Origin: Mycolicibacterium sp. P9-22
GTDB taxonomy: Bacteria; Actinomycetota; Actinomycetes; Mycobacteriales; Mycobacteriaceae
NCBI RefSeq assembly: GCF_008329585.1
Contig: NZ_NPKP01000002.1
Span: 310,001 to 374,000, forward strand
Length of the DNA stretch: 64,000 nt
Direction of reading: 5' to 3'
Below are positions 8,500 through 17,226 of the stretch, one piece after another; position 1 is the first letter of the stretch, and each line of letters starts with the position of its first letter. The translations under genes and the position numbers were made by a program. The notes beneath the pieces were generated by a model. That model was not told the origin of the DNA. It saw only the letters and a list, made by a program, of their open reading frames with translations, and searched no databases.

Positions 8500-9953
8500 C
8501 AGCGCTGACCACCTTCGAAGCCGTGGTACTGCATGACGTGTTTGATCCGGGTGTAGTCCTCCAACCCGTACATGGACAGATCCTTACCGTAGCCGGATTG
8601 CTTGAATCCCCCGTGCGGCATCTCCGCCACCAACGGAATGTGGGTATTGATCCACACGCAACCGAAGTCCAGACGAGCTGACATTCTGGTCGCCGTGTCG
8701 ACGTTCTTGGTCCACACCGATGACGCCAGGCCGTAGACGGTGCCGTTGGCGAAGGCGAGAGCCTCTTCTTCGTCGACGAACGACTGAGCGGTCATCACCG
8801 GACCGAAGATCTCAGTTTGAATCAACTCGTCGGTCTGCTGCAGGTCGGCGATCAGTGTGGGTTCATAGAAGTACCCGATGCCGGTCTTGCGCCGCCCACC
8901 TGCGAGAACTCGAGCGTGGCCCGGTGCCCGCGAAACGAGCCCGGAGACGTGCTGGAGTTGAGTCGCGTTGTTCACAGGGCCGAAAAGGATCTCATCGTCG
9001 TCCGGGTCATAACCCGTCTTGGTGTTGGCCACCGATTCAGCCATCGCCGAGAGGAACTCGTCGTACACGCCTTCCTGTATGACGAGTCGCGTCGCCGCGG
9101 TGCAATCTTGACCGGCGTTGAAATAGCCGGCTGCAGTGAGCCCTTCGACAGCCGATTCGATGTCGACATCATCGAAGATCAGCACCGGAGCCTTGCCACC
9201 GAGCTCTAGATGCGCACGCTTGACACTATTGGCCGCACTGGCGGCCACGGCAACGCCGGCACGGGTCGAGCCGGTGATGGAAACAAGTTGCGGAACCGGG
9301 TGAGCCACGAGCGCCGCACCGGTGTCGCGGTCGCCGCAGACCAGATTGCACACGCCTGGAGGGAAGATCTCCTGCATCTTCTCGACCATCCAGAACGACG
9401 AAGCTGGGGTGGTGTCAGAAGGTTTGAGCACGACCGTGCAGCCAGCGGCCAGCGCGGGCGCGAACTTCCACACCGACATCATCATCGGGTAGTTCCACGG
9501 CGCGACCTGGCCGACGGGCCCAATCGGCTCACGGCGAATCGACGATGTGTGTCCACGCATGTACTCGCCCTGCGAGCGGCCCTCGAGGACACGTGCCCCG
9601 CCAGCGAAGAACCGGATCTGGTCGATCATGGCCGGGATCTCTTCGGACATGGTGAGCGACAGTGGTTTACCCGTGTTCTCGCTCTCGATCGCGACGAGTT
9701 CCTCGGCACCTGCTTCGATCACGTCCGCCAGCTTCAGCAATGCCCGTTGCCGTTCGCTCGGCGTGTACCAGCGCCACGTCTCGAACGCCGACGCCGCGGC
9801 ACGGTATGCGTCGTCGACGTCCTTCGGAGACGAGTTGGGCGCCGATGCATACACCTCGCCCGTCGAAGGGTTGATGATGTCCATCATCTGGCCATCCGCG
9901 GCGGTCTGGATCTCCCCACCGATGACGTTGTGGAACGTCTTCTTGTCAACCAC
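8499..9953 (-). CDS. Aldehyde dehydrogenase, aminobutyraldehyde/betaine-aldehyde type (PatD-like)
   Basis: A 484-residue NAD(P)-dependent aldehyde dehydrogenase. NPSTGEVYASAP, the PWNYPMMMSVWKFAPALAAG nucleotide-binding region, LELGGKAP (catalytic Glu), FNAGQDCTAATR with nucleophile Cys284, and EIFGPVM are all intact. The combination resembles gamma-aminobutyraldehyde dehydrogenase (PatD/PuuC), which oxidises omega-aminoaldehydes to omega-amino acids. The GTG start at 9953 has GGAGGA about 9 nt upstream. First gene of a three-gene operon with a permease and a lipoprotein. With the transaminase and glutarate genes on the other strand, 5-aminopentanal or 4-aminobutanal is the likely substrate (inference). 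Confidence 0.88.
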   Translation of the reverse strand: MVDKKTFHNVIGGEIQTAADGQMMDIINPSTGEVYASAPNSSPKDVDDAYRAAASAFETWRWYTPSERQRALLKLADVIEAGAEELVAIESENTGKPLSLTMSEEIPAMIDQIRFFAGGARVLEGRSQGEYMRGHTSSIRREPIGPVGQVAPWNYPMMMSVWKFAPALAAGCTVVLKPSDTTPASSFWMVEKMQEIFPPGVCNLVCGDRDTGAALVAHPVPQLVSITGSTRAGVAVAASAANSVKRAHLELGGKAPVLIFDDVDIESAVEGLTAAGYFNAGQDCTAATRLVIQEGVYDEFLSAMAESVANTKTGYDPDDDEILFGPVNNATQLQHVSGLVSRAPGHARVLAGGRRKTGIGYFYEPTLIADLQQTDELIQTEIFGPVMTAQSFVDEEEALAFANGTVYGLASSVWTKNVDTATRMSARLDFGCVWINTHIPLVAEMPHGGFKQSGYGKDLSMYGLEDYTRIKHVMQYHGFEGGQR

Positions 9954-10308
9954 GTGGATACGTCCTCCGTCGGGTAATCAGGATGCATGGAGGGAGTTTC
10001 GGGTCTAGTCAGAATGTGACGGCCGTTGCCCCGGTCGGCCAAGTATGCGTTAGGCGACACCCGCGTCCGCCTGCCAGAATGTCGCGCCGAGGTGCAACGA
10101 CGCGCCGTTATGTCCATGGCTCGGCGAGGGACAGCCGTTTCACGTCCATTCCGCCGGACTATCGATTCAGAGCGGCGATCTCGGTGTCTCGATAACCAAG
10201 GGCCGGCTGCAGACCGTCGATGGCCTCCGGACGCAGTACGTTCGGCACCTGTAGCCGATGTGCCGACCTTCACACCGTTTCTCCGGTCAATTGGACGTAG
10301 GGCTGGGG
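9954..10308. other. Intergenic region between aldehyde dehydrogenase operon and pucR-1
   Basis: This 355-bp gap holds the promoter region of the minus-strand aldehyde dehydrogenase-permease-lipoprotein operon and the 3' side of the first PucR gene. I see the GGAGGA ribosome-binding site near 9961-9966 but no convincing ORF, RNA or terminator. The TTGGACA-N16-TATCCAA dyad found at two other places in the island is not present here. A weaker TTGGACG-N12-TATCC at 10291-10314 overlaps the pucR end and was not accepted. Confidence 0.6.
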
Positions 10309-11874
10309 CTATCCGGCGATACCAGTGACGGACCGCTCCTGGTGGTCAGTTCCGCAGGTGAGTAACTCACGCGCTTTCAACGCGATCCAGAGCTCAGATC
10401 GGGTGTGGGCGGAATCCATGTCTCGCCCGAGCAACTCCGCGATACGCTCCATTCGCTTGCGCAGCGTGTGCCGGTGCACCCCCAGCTCCGATGCTGCCGC
10501 GTCCCAGTGCCCATTGTGATGCAGATACGAATCCAATGATCGCAGCAGCTGGGTGCCGCGATCCCGGTCGTGGTCTTCTATCGCACACAGCCATCCAGTC
10601 GCGATAGTTCGAAGGACGTCATCGGACTGCGTGCTGAGCAGCAGGCTGAACGTACCGAGGTCGTCGAAAGCGACCAGTTTGTTGCCATTCGCGGCCGCCG
10701 CCCGTGCCGCTGAAATCGACTGCTGCAGACTGCGCTTCATGCTGCACACGGAAGCTGAACCGCCAATACCCCCGTTGATCCTTCGCCGCAATCCCGAGCG
10801 CAGCTTGTGGTAAACGCGTCCGACGAGATCGGTTGCGCCGTCGGCGTGCACGGCAAAGGCCACGCCATCGCCCCCGGGCAAGCCGGCCATCAGGTAGGGC
10901 GCCGACTCCTGCTGCAACGCCGCGGCCAGTTCCCGCTGCGCCTGAAGCGGCGGGCCGAGCGCGGTGAACACCGCGACGGTGACTGTGTCGTCAGTGGCAA
11001 AACCGAAGAATTCGAGCAACGAAGATTCGGGTTCGAGACCGTTGTAGAAGAGTGCATTGGCGACGCTGACGCGCAGTCTTTGTTCGGCGTCGATGACGCG
11101 AGCGGATTTGGCCAGTTCGATGGTGAGTAACGAGACGGCGTGGGACACGAGCTGGCGGTCGGCAGGACCAAGTGGAGTCACCGACGCCACCGCGAGGTAG
11201 ACCTGATTGCCGCTGGAGCCACGTAGCCGTTGAATCGTGAGACTGCCGCTGTCGTCGACGAAGGCACGGCTGCGGGTCGTGTCCCTACTGATCTGCTCCT
11301 GGACCCTGGACGTGAGGTCGTCTCGTCCAGTCGTGGACTGTGCGAGCACCCCTCCGGAGCGGTCGATCACGCACACCGAACAATCGAGTGCGGCGCTGAG
11401 TGCCTTGATCAGGCCGGCGACGCCGGCGTGAATCGTCGCCCGCGCCAGATTCTCCTGCCCCTGCACCGTTCGTCGCATCAGCTCGATGCGCTCGCGCGCG
11501 ATTTCATCGATGACTGCGTGCGAGATCGCGGTGAACGGGATCGACGGGGCGATCGCCAGGACGGGGATCCCCACCTCATCGGCCGCTGCGCAGATCGACT
11601 CCGGAATCCGCTCGAAGCGGCGACCGGTCTCGAATGCGACTGCAGCGCTGCCGGACTCCGCGACACGGGAGAAGTATTGCCGGCGCGCGGCATCGCCGTC
11701 GGGCAATTGCAGCCCCGCGGTAATGACGAGCTCACCTCCTGCAAGCCACGGACTCGGGTCGGCGAGTTCGATCGCATACACCCAATTGATGACACGGTCG
11801 AGGCCCGCCTCACCACCCGCAAGCGACAAGCCGAGTGTTGGGGAAGCCACCAGTCGTCGCACCGTCATTGCCAT
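10309..11874 (-). CDS. PucR-family transcriptional regulator 1
   Basis: A 521-residue regulator with the standard PucR architecture: N-terminal PucR sensor domain (about 1-130, with VINWVYAIELADPSPWLAGGE), a GGDEF-like middle domain (about 290-400) and a C-terminal HTH_30 with AAASELGVHRHTLRKRMERI. The ATG at 11874 is preferred to a much longer upstream frame because GGAAGGA lies about 9 nt before it and the PucR domain begins immediately. It is divergent from the transaminase gene; a dyad operator (11939-11968) lies between. PucR proteins usually activate nitrogen or amine catabolism on sensing a pathway metabolite, so control of the neighbouring aminovalerate/GABA genes is expected. Confidence 0.9.
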   Translation of the reverse strand: MAMTVRRLVASPTLGLSLAGGEAGLDRVINWVYAIELADPSPWLAGGELVITAGLQLPDGDAARRQYFSRVAESGSAAVAFETGRRFERIPESICAAADEVGIPVLAIAPSIPFTAISHAVIDEIARERIELMRRTVQGQENLARATIHAGVAGLIKALSAALDCSVCVIDRSGGVLAQSTTGRDDLTSRVQEQISRDTTRSRAFVDDSGSLTIQRLRGSSGNQVYLAVASVTPLGPADRQLVSHAVSLLTIELAKSARVIDAEQRLRVSVANALFYNGLEPESSLLEFFGFATDDTVTVAVFTALGPPLQAQRELAAALQQESAPYLMAGLPGGDGVAFAVHADGATDLVGRVYHKLRSGLRRRINGGIGGSASVCSMKRSLQQSISAARAAAANGNKLVAFDDLGTFSLLLSTQSDDVLRTIATGWLCAIEDHDRDRGTQLLRSLDSYLHHNGHWDAAASELGVHRHTLRKRMERIAELLGRDMDSAHTRSELWIALKARELLTCGTDHQERSVTGIAG

Positions 11875-11938
11875 AGGTTGCGTCCTTCCTTCACGGCGCA
11901 CAGTGTCGTGGCATCGGCTCCTGCATGGCACCGCCGAG

Positions 11939-11968
11939 TTGGACATGCTGGCGCCGCGACTTATCCAA
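11939..11968. promoter_or_regulatory. Putative PucR operator, copy 1
   Basis: Imperfect inverted repeat TTGGACA-N16-TATCCAA in the 162-bp divergent region between pucR-1 (minus) and the transaminase gene (plus). The same half-sites with exactly the same 16-bp spacing recur upstream of the second pucR gene at 18821-18850. Repetition beside two paralogous regulators in one island argues for a shared binding site. Not tested experimentally. Confidence 0.6.
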
Positions 11969-12036
11969 TTCGGCGATGGCAACTGCGCGGCACTCATTCC
12001 TACGCTGGCGTGGCATCGAGGAAAGGGACGATCGAA

Positions 12037-13392
12037 ATGACGCTGGACTCCATGGTCGGCGGTCCTGATTTGGCCCAGGAGCGCAAGTTGGTCACGGCCA
12101 TCCCCGGGCCGCGCTCCATCGCATTGGCCAGTCGCCGGCATGCCGCTCTACCAGCGGGTCTGACGAGTAGCGCCGGCGTGTACGCCGCCGCAGCCGGGGG
12201 TGGTGTCGTCGTCGACGTCGACGGAAACTCGTTCATCGACCTGGGCAGCGGCATTGCCGTGACCACCGTCGGCAATGCTGCCCCTGGCGTCGTCGCCCGC
12301 ACGTCGGCGCAGTTGAACCAGTACACCCACACCTGTTTTCTCGCCACCCCGTACGAGCCCTACATCGAGGTGGCCGAAATACTCAACCGCCTGGCCCCCG
12401 GCGAACACGAGAAGCGCACCGCGCTGTTCAACACCGGCAGCGAAGCGCTGGAGAACGCCGTCAAGTACGCCCGCTCTGCCACCGGCCGGCCCGCAGTGGT
12501 GGTGTTCGACCACGCATTCCACGGACGTTCGCTGCTGACGATGTCCATGACGGCGAAGAACCTTCCCTACAAGCACGGCTTCGGGCCGTTCGCTCCTGAG
12601 GTCTATCGGGCGCCGATGGCCTACCCCTACCGATGGCCGTCAGGACCGCAGAACTGCGCGGCCGAAGCCTTCAGCCAGTTCACCCAGTTGGTGGACAGCC
12701 AGATCGGCTCGGATGCCGTCGCCTGCGTGGTGATCGAACCGATTCAAGGCGAGGGCGGGTTCATCGTCCCGGCCGAGGGCTTCCTCACGAAGGTGGCCGA
12801 CTTCTGCCGCGACCGCGGCATTGTGCTCGTCGCCGACGAGGTTCAGTCCGGAATTGCGCGCACCGGCGCATGGTTCGCCAGTGAGCACGAAGGCATCGTC
12901 CCCGATCTGATCACGACAGCCAAGGGGCTGGCCGGTGGACTTCCACTGGCCGCCGTCACCGGCCGCGCCGACATCATGGACGCAGCGCACCCGGGCGGCA
13001 TCGGCGGCACCTTCAGCGGTAACCCTCTCGCCTGCGCGGCCGCGCTCGGCGTGTTCGACGAGATCGAGCGTGGCCAATTACTCACCCGCGCAAAGGCGAT
13101 CGGCGAGATCTTGACTCGGGAGCTCAAGGACATCGCCACAGGCACCGACGTCATCGGCGAGATCCGGGGACGAGGGGCGATGATTGCCGCCGAACTGGTG
13201 CTGCCTGGCACCCGTACACCGAATCGGGACGCGGTCGCCGAGCTCGCTCGGCATTGCCACGATAACGGCGTACTGACGCTGACCGCCGGCACTTTCGGCA
13301 ACGTACTTCGCTTCCTGCCACCACTGAGCATTCCCGACGATCTACTGATCGAGGGTCTCGGCGTGCTGCGCGACGGCTTCGCCGCACTCTGA
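12037..13392 (+). CDS. gabT: Omega-amino acid (4-aminobutyrate/5-aminovalerate) aminotransferase, class III
   Basis: A 451-residue PLP-dependent class III transaminase of the GabT/DavT type. Visible are the small-residue anchor FNTGSEALENAVKYAR, the FDHAFHGRS loop, VIEPIQGEGGF, VLVADEVQSGIARTG (PLP-binding Asp) and TTAKGLAGG with Lys296 for the Schiff base. It converts 4-aminobutyrate or 5-aminovalerate to the semialdehyde. The ATG at 12037 is supported by AGGAAAGGGA about 9 nt upstream. First of four plus-strand genes. Because a glutaryl-CoA dehydrogenase follows, 5-aminovalerate is the likelier physiological substrate here, although GABA is possible. Confidence 0.88.
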   Translation: MTLDSMVGGPDLAQERKLVTAIPGPRSIALASRRHAALPAGLTSSAGVYAAAAGGGVVVDVDGNSFIDLGSGIAVTTVGNAAPGVVARTSAQLNQYTHTCFLATPYEPYIEVAEILNRLAPGEHEKRTALFNTGSEALENAVKYARSATGRPAVVVFDHAFHGRSLLTMSMTAKNLPYKHGFGPFAPEVYRAPMAYPYRWPSGPQNCAAEAFSQFTQLVDSQIGSDAVACVVIEPIQGEGGFIVPAEGFLTKVADFCRDRGIVLVADEVQSGIARTGAWFASEHEGIVPDLITTAKGLAGGLPLAAVTGRADIMDAAHPGGIGGTFSGNPLACAAALGVFDEIERGQLLTRAKAIGEILTRELKDIATGTDVIGEIRGRGAMIAAELVLPGTRTPNRDAVAELARHCHDNGVLTLTAGTFGNVLRFLPPLSIPDDLLIEGLGVLRDGFAAL

Positions 13393-13425
13393 CGCTCCCA
13401 ACTCAACGTCCCCAAAGGAAGAGCC

Positions 13426-14619
13426 ATGACCGCAACCGCCGCACCTCCCTCCGCAAAGACGTACACGCCACTGGGCCTGTTCGACACCGACCGGCTGTTG
13501 GACTCCGACGAGCGCGACATCGCCTACACGGTGCGCAAGTTCGTGGACACCCGGCTGCGACCGAACATCGAAAGCTGGTTCGAGTCAGCGACCTTGCCCA
13601 GGGAGCTCGCGAAGGAATTCGGCGACCTCGGTGTGCTCGGCATGCACCTCGACGGCTACGGGTGTGCCGGCACCAACGCCGTCAGCTATGGGCTGGCCTG
13701 CCTGGAACTGGAAGCCGGCGACAGCGGCTTCCGCAGTTTCGTATCCGTGCAGGGGTCTCTGTCGATGTTCTCCATCCACCGCTACGGCTCCGAGGAGCAG
13801 AAGAACGAGTGGCTGCCACGGCTGGCGGCCGGCGACGCGATCGGCTGCTTCGGTCTGACCGAACCCGATTTCGGTTCCAACCCGGCCGGTATGCGCACGC
13901 GCGCCCGCAGGGACGGCAGCGACTGGGTGCTCAACGGCACCAAGATGTGGATCACCAACGGCAATCTCGCCGACGTCGCGACCGTGTGGGCACACACCGA
14001 CGACGGCGTCCGCGGGTTCCTGGTACCCACCGATACCCCGGGTTTCACTGCCAACGAGATTCACCGCAAGCTGTCACTGCGCGCCTCGGTCACCTCGGAG
14101 CTCGTCCTCGACAACGTGCGACTGCCGGCATCCGCTCAGCTGCCACACGCCGCAGGCCTCAGTGCACCACTGTCGTGTCTGAACGAGGCGCGATTCGGGA
14201 TCGTCTTCGGCGCGTTGGGCGCCGCGCGGGACAGCCTCGAGGCGACCATCGCCTACACGCAGTCACGCGACGTCTTCGATCGACCGCTGGCGAGTTTCCA
14301 ACTCTCGCAGGAAAAGCTGGCCAACATGACCGTGGAGCTCGGCAAGGGCATGCTTCTGGCTCTGCACCTCGGTCGCATCAAGGATGCCGAGGGCCTGCGG
14401 CCAGAGCAGGTCAGCCTGGGCAAGCTCAACAACGTACGCGAGGCAATCGCCATCGCCCGTGAATGCCGAACGCTGTTGGGCGCCAGCGGAGTCACCCTGG
14501 AGTACTCGCCACTACGGCACGCCAACAACCTGGAATCGGTGCTGACCTACGAAGGCACCTCCGAGATGCACCTGCTGTCCATCGGCAAGGCGCTCACCGG
14601 ACACGCCGCCTTCCGCTAA
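13426..14619 (+). CDS. gcdH: Acyl-CoA dehydrogenase, glutaryl-CoA dehydrogenase-like
   Basis: A 397-residue FAD enzyme with the glutaryl-CoA dehydrogenase pattern: YTVRKFVDTRLRPNIE near the start, FGLTEPDFGSNPAGMRTRAR, NGTKMWITNG, ARFGIVFGALGAARD and TYEGTSEMH, in which Glu376 is the catalytic base of this family. Glutaryl-CoA dehydrogenase oxidises and decarboxylates glutaryl-CoA to crotonyl-CoA. AAGGAAGAG before the ATG is a good ribosome-binding site. It lies 33 bp after the transaminase and 22 bp before the next aldehyde dehydrogenase. A GCDH inside a transaminase/semialdehyde dehydrogenase/CoA-transferase set points to C5 rather than C4 chemistry. Confidence 0.86.
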   Translation: MTATAAPPSAKTYTPLGLFDTDRLLDSDERDIAYTVRKFVDTRLRPNIESWFESATLPRELAKEFGDLGVLGMHLDGYGCAGTNAVSYGLACLELEAGDSGFRSFVSVQGSLSMFSIHRYGSEEQKNEWLPRLAAGDAIGCFGLTEPDFGSNPAGMRTRARRDGSDWVLNGTKMWITNGNLADVATVWAHTDDGVRGFLVPTDTPGFTANEIHRKLSLRASVTSELVLDNVRLPASAQLPHAAGLSAPLSCLNEARFGIVFGALGAARDSLEATIAYTQSRDVFDRPLASFQLSQEKLANMTVELGKGMLLALHLGRIKDAEGLRPEQVSLGKLNNVREAIAIARECRTLLGASGVTLEYSPLRHANNLESVLTYEGTSEMHLLSIGKALTGHAAFR

Positions 14620-14641
14620 CCGCCGTTCGATTGGAAACCCC

Positions 14642-16114
14642 ATGACCTCATCCACCACCACGTCGCTGCAGCATCTCATCGCCGGCCAGTGGACATCCGG
14701 CAGCGGCGAGGAGTTGCGCAGCGTCAACCCGGCGCGGCCGCACGTCCTCGTCGCCCACGGTGGTTCGGCCACCGCCGCCGACGTGGATACCGCCGTGTCC
14801 GCAGCCGCGCAGGCGCGGGCAGGGTGGGCCGCCACCCCGATGCACCAGCGGGGTGCCGTGCTGCTCGCGGCCGCCGACGTCCTCGAGCAGAACGCGGAGG
14901 ATTGGGGACTCGACCTGACGGCCGAAGAGGGCAAGACCCGAGCCGAAGGCGTCGCCGAAGTACGACGGGCAGCGCAGATCCTGCGCTATTACGGCAATGA
15001 GGGCGATCGACAGGCCGGCGAGATCTATGCGTCGCCACGCAGCGGCGAGCAGATCCTCGTCACCCGCAAACCGATTGGCGTGGTCGGCGTGATCACCCCG
15101 TTCAACTTCCCCATCGCCATCCCGGCGTGGAAGATCGCGCCTGCGTTGATCTACGGCAACACCGTCGTATGGAAGCCGGCCAGCACGGTACCGCTGCTGG
15201 CATTGCGACTGGCTTCCGCACTGAACAGCGCGGGGTTGCCGGCAGGCGTGCTCAACCTGCTCATCGGTGGCACGAGCGTCGGCGACGGAATCGTCAACCA
15301 TCCCTCGGTCGACGCCATCAGCTTCACCGGATCGACCGGGATCGGGCGTCGCATCGCCGCCGCCGCGGCCGCACGTGGCGTTCCGGTTCAGGCCGAGATG
15401 GGCGGCAAGAACGCCGCTGTGGTGCTCGACGACGCCGACGTGGACCTTGCCGTCGAACAGGTGTTGTTGGGCGCCTTCCGATCGTCCGGCCAAAAGTGCA
15501 CGGCCACCTCGCGTTTGATCGTCACCCCGGGAATCGCCGACCGGCTGTTGGATGCGTTGGCAGATCGCGTGCGCGCACTCCTCGTCGGCGACCCGACTGC
15601 GGGCGACACGCAGGTGGGTCCGGTCGTCAGTGCCTCCGCCCACCAGACGATCGTCGCTGGGATCGAAAGGGCAACCTACCAAGGCGCCACCACGCTGGCC
15701 GGTGGCCAGATCCCGGTGCACGGACCGCTGGCCGACGGGTACTTCGTCGCCCCCACCATCATGGAGCTCAATGGCCAGCCCGCCGACATCTGGACCGACG
15801 AACTCTTCGGGCCCGTGCTGACGGTGCGGCGAGCCGCCGATGCCGAGGAGGCGTTTGCCTTGGCGAACGACGGCGAGTTCGGTTTGTCGGCAGCTGTTTT
15901 CACACAGGACCTCACTCGCGCCCTACAGGCGGTGGAGCACATCGACGTCGGGGTTCTGCACGTCAACTCCGAGTCGGCGGGAGCCGACCCGCACGTGCCG
16001 TTCGGCGGTGCGAAGAAGAGCGGGCTCGGACCCAAGGAGCAAGGCGGCGCGGCCAAAGAGTTCTACACCCACACCACCACCGTGTACCTGCGGGGCGGGG
16101 CTCCGCGGTCATGA
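14642..16114 (+). CDS. NAD(P)-dependent (glutarate) semialdehyde dehydrogenase
   Basis: A 490-residue aldehyde dehydrogenase distinct from the one at 8499-9953. It shows [48 protein letters not shown] and [11 protein letters not shown] with nucleophile Cys286, and ends with [19 protein letters not shown], as in semialdehyde dehydrogenases of the ketoglutarate-semialdehyde/benzaldehyde branch. In context it should oxidise the transaminase product, glutarate (or succinate) semialdehyde, to the diacid. The stop codon overlaps the next start by 4 bp (ATGA). Enzyme class certain, substrate inferred. Confidence 0.84.
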   Translation: MTSSTTTSLQHLIAGQWTSGSGEELRSVNPARPHVLVAHGGSATAADVDTAVSAAAQARAGWAATPMHQRGAVLLAAADVLEQNAEDWGLDLTAEEGKTRAEGVAEVRRAAQILRYYGNEGDRQAGEIYASPRSGEQILVTRKPIGVVGVITPFNFPIAIPAWKIAPALIYGNTVVWKPASTVPLLALRLASALNSAGLPAGVLNLLIGGTSVGDGIVNHPSVDAISFTGSTGIGRRIAAAAAARGVPVQAEMGGKNAAVVLDDADVDLAVEQVLLGAFRSSGQKCTATSRLIVTPGIADRLLDALADRVRALLVGDPTAGDTQVGPVVSASAHQTIVAGIERATYQGATTLAGGQIPVHGPLADGYFVAPTIMELNGQPADIWTDELFGPVLTVRRAADAEEAFALANDGEFGLSAAVFTQDLTRALQAVEHIDVGVLHVNSESAGADPHVPFGGAKKSGLGPKEQGGAAKEFYTHTTTVYLRGGAPRS

Positions 16115-17223
16115 GCGCCTCAGCGCTCGACGGAATCGTGGTCATCGACTTCAGCCGCGTGCTCGCCGGTCCGTACGCCACCATGATGCTGGGAGACTTC
16201 GGCGCCGACATCGTCAAGATCGAGCGACCACGCGTCGGTGACGACACCCGAGAATGGGGCCCTCCCTATGATGTCAACGGCGTAGCCACGTACTTCAACT
16301 CGGTCAACCGGAACAAGCGGTCGGTGGCGCTGGACCTCACCGACCCCGTCGATGTCGCCCGCGCCCGCGAGCTGGTCGCGGGCGCCGACATCGTCGTCGA
16401 GAACTTCCGGCCCGGCACGATGGAGAAACTCGGGCTCGGCTACGACACCCTGCGCGAGCTCAAACCGGATCTGATCTATTGCGCGATAACTGGATTCGGG
16501 CGAGACGGCGGTGCCGACCTACCCGGCTACGACCTGCTCGTCCAGGCCGTCGGCGGGCTGATGAGCATCACCGGTCCCTCTGCCGACGAGCCGACGAAGG
16601 TCGGCGTCGCCGTCGTCGACGTGCTCGCCGGGATGCACGCGGTCACCGGCATCCTCCTGGCGTTGGCACACCGTGACCACACCGGCGAAGGCCAGCGTGT
16701 CGACACCAACCTGCTTTCGGTGCTGTTGTCGTCCATGGTGAATCAGGCATCGGGTTTCCTCGGCGCGGGTAGCATTCCGACGAGCATGGGCAATCGGCAC
16801 CCGAGTATCGCGCCGTATCAGACGTTCTCGACTGCCGACCGGCCGATCGCCGTGGCAGTGGGCAACGACAAACAGTTCAAGCTACTCGCTGAGGTCCTCG
16901 GCCTCGACGGGCTCGCCGGAGACGAACGCTTCGCCTCCAACGCGTTTCGGGTCCGCAATCGCGATGCGTTGTGCGAAATCCTCGAACGGGTGTTCAAGAC
17001 CGATGGCGCAGACCATTGGTACGCCCAGCTCACTGCTGTTGGTGTTCCCGTCGGTCCGATCAACGATATGTCCGAGGCGTTCGCGTTCGCCGACCGGCTG
17101 GGACTCACGGCCACGGTCACCGTCGCGGGATCTCCCACGCCGCAGGTCGCCAACCCGATCTCGATGTCGGCGACCCCCGCGATATACCGCAGCGGGCCAC
17201 CGAGACTCGGTGCACATGGCTGA
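16111..17223 (+). CDS. Family III CoA-transferase (glutarate CoA-transferase candidate)
   Basis: A 370-residue CaiB/BaiF-type CoA-transferase. The start SALDGIVVIDFSRVLAGPYATM and the segment LGDFGADIVKIE are hallmark sequences; catalytic Asp170 lies in GVAVVDVLAGMHAVTG, equivalent to Asp169 of formyl-CoA transferase, and DLLVQAVGGLMSITG follows the family pattern. The ATG at 16111 overlaps the previous stop by 4 bp. In this cluster the expected reaction is succinyl-CoA + glutarate -> glutaryl-CoA + succinate, supplying the GCDH encoded upstream, as mammalian SUGCT does. It ends 3 bp from the convergent second pucR gene. Confidence 0.85.
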   Translation: MSASALDGIVVIDFSRVLAGPYATMMLGDFGADIVKIERPRVGDDTREWGPPYDVNGVATYFNSVNRNKRSVALDLTDPVDVARARELVAGADIVVENFRPGTMEKLGLGYDTLRELKPDLIYCAITGFGRDGGADLPGYDLLVQAVGGLMSITGPSADEPTKVGVAVVDVLAGMHAVTGILLALAHRDHTGEGQRVDTNLLSVLLSSMVNQASGFLGAGSIPTSMGNRHPSIAPYQTFSTADRPIAVAVGNDKQFKLLAEVLGLDGLAGDERFASNAFRVRNRDALCEILERVFKTDGADHWYAQLTAVGVPVGPINDMSEAFAFADRLGLTATVTVAGSPTPQVANPISMSATPAIYRSGPPRLGAHG

Positions 17224-17226
17224 CTT

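Noticed and set aside
10291..10314. TTGGACG-N12-TATCC as a third PucR operator
   Set aside because: Spacing differs (12 instead of 16), half-sites are degraded and it overlaps the 3' end of pucR-1 rather than a promoter.
15127..16110. In-frame upstream extension of the CoA-transferase frame overlapping the semialdehyde dehydrogenase
   Set aside because: The CoA-transferase domain starts at the ATG at 16111, and the extension is Arg-rich shadow sequence in another frame of a well-supported gene.
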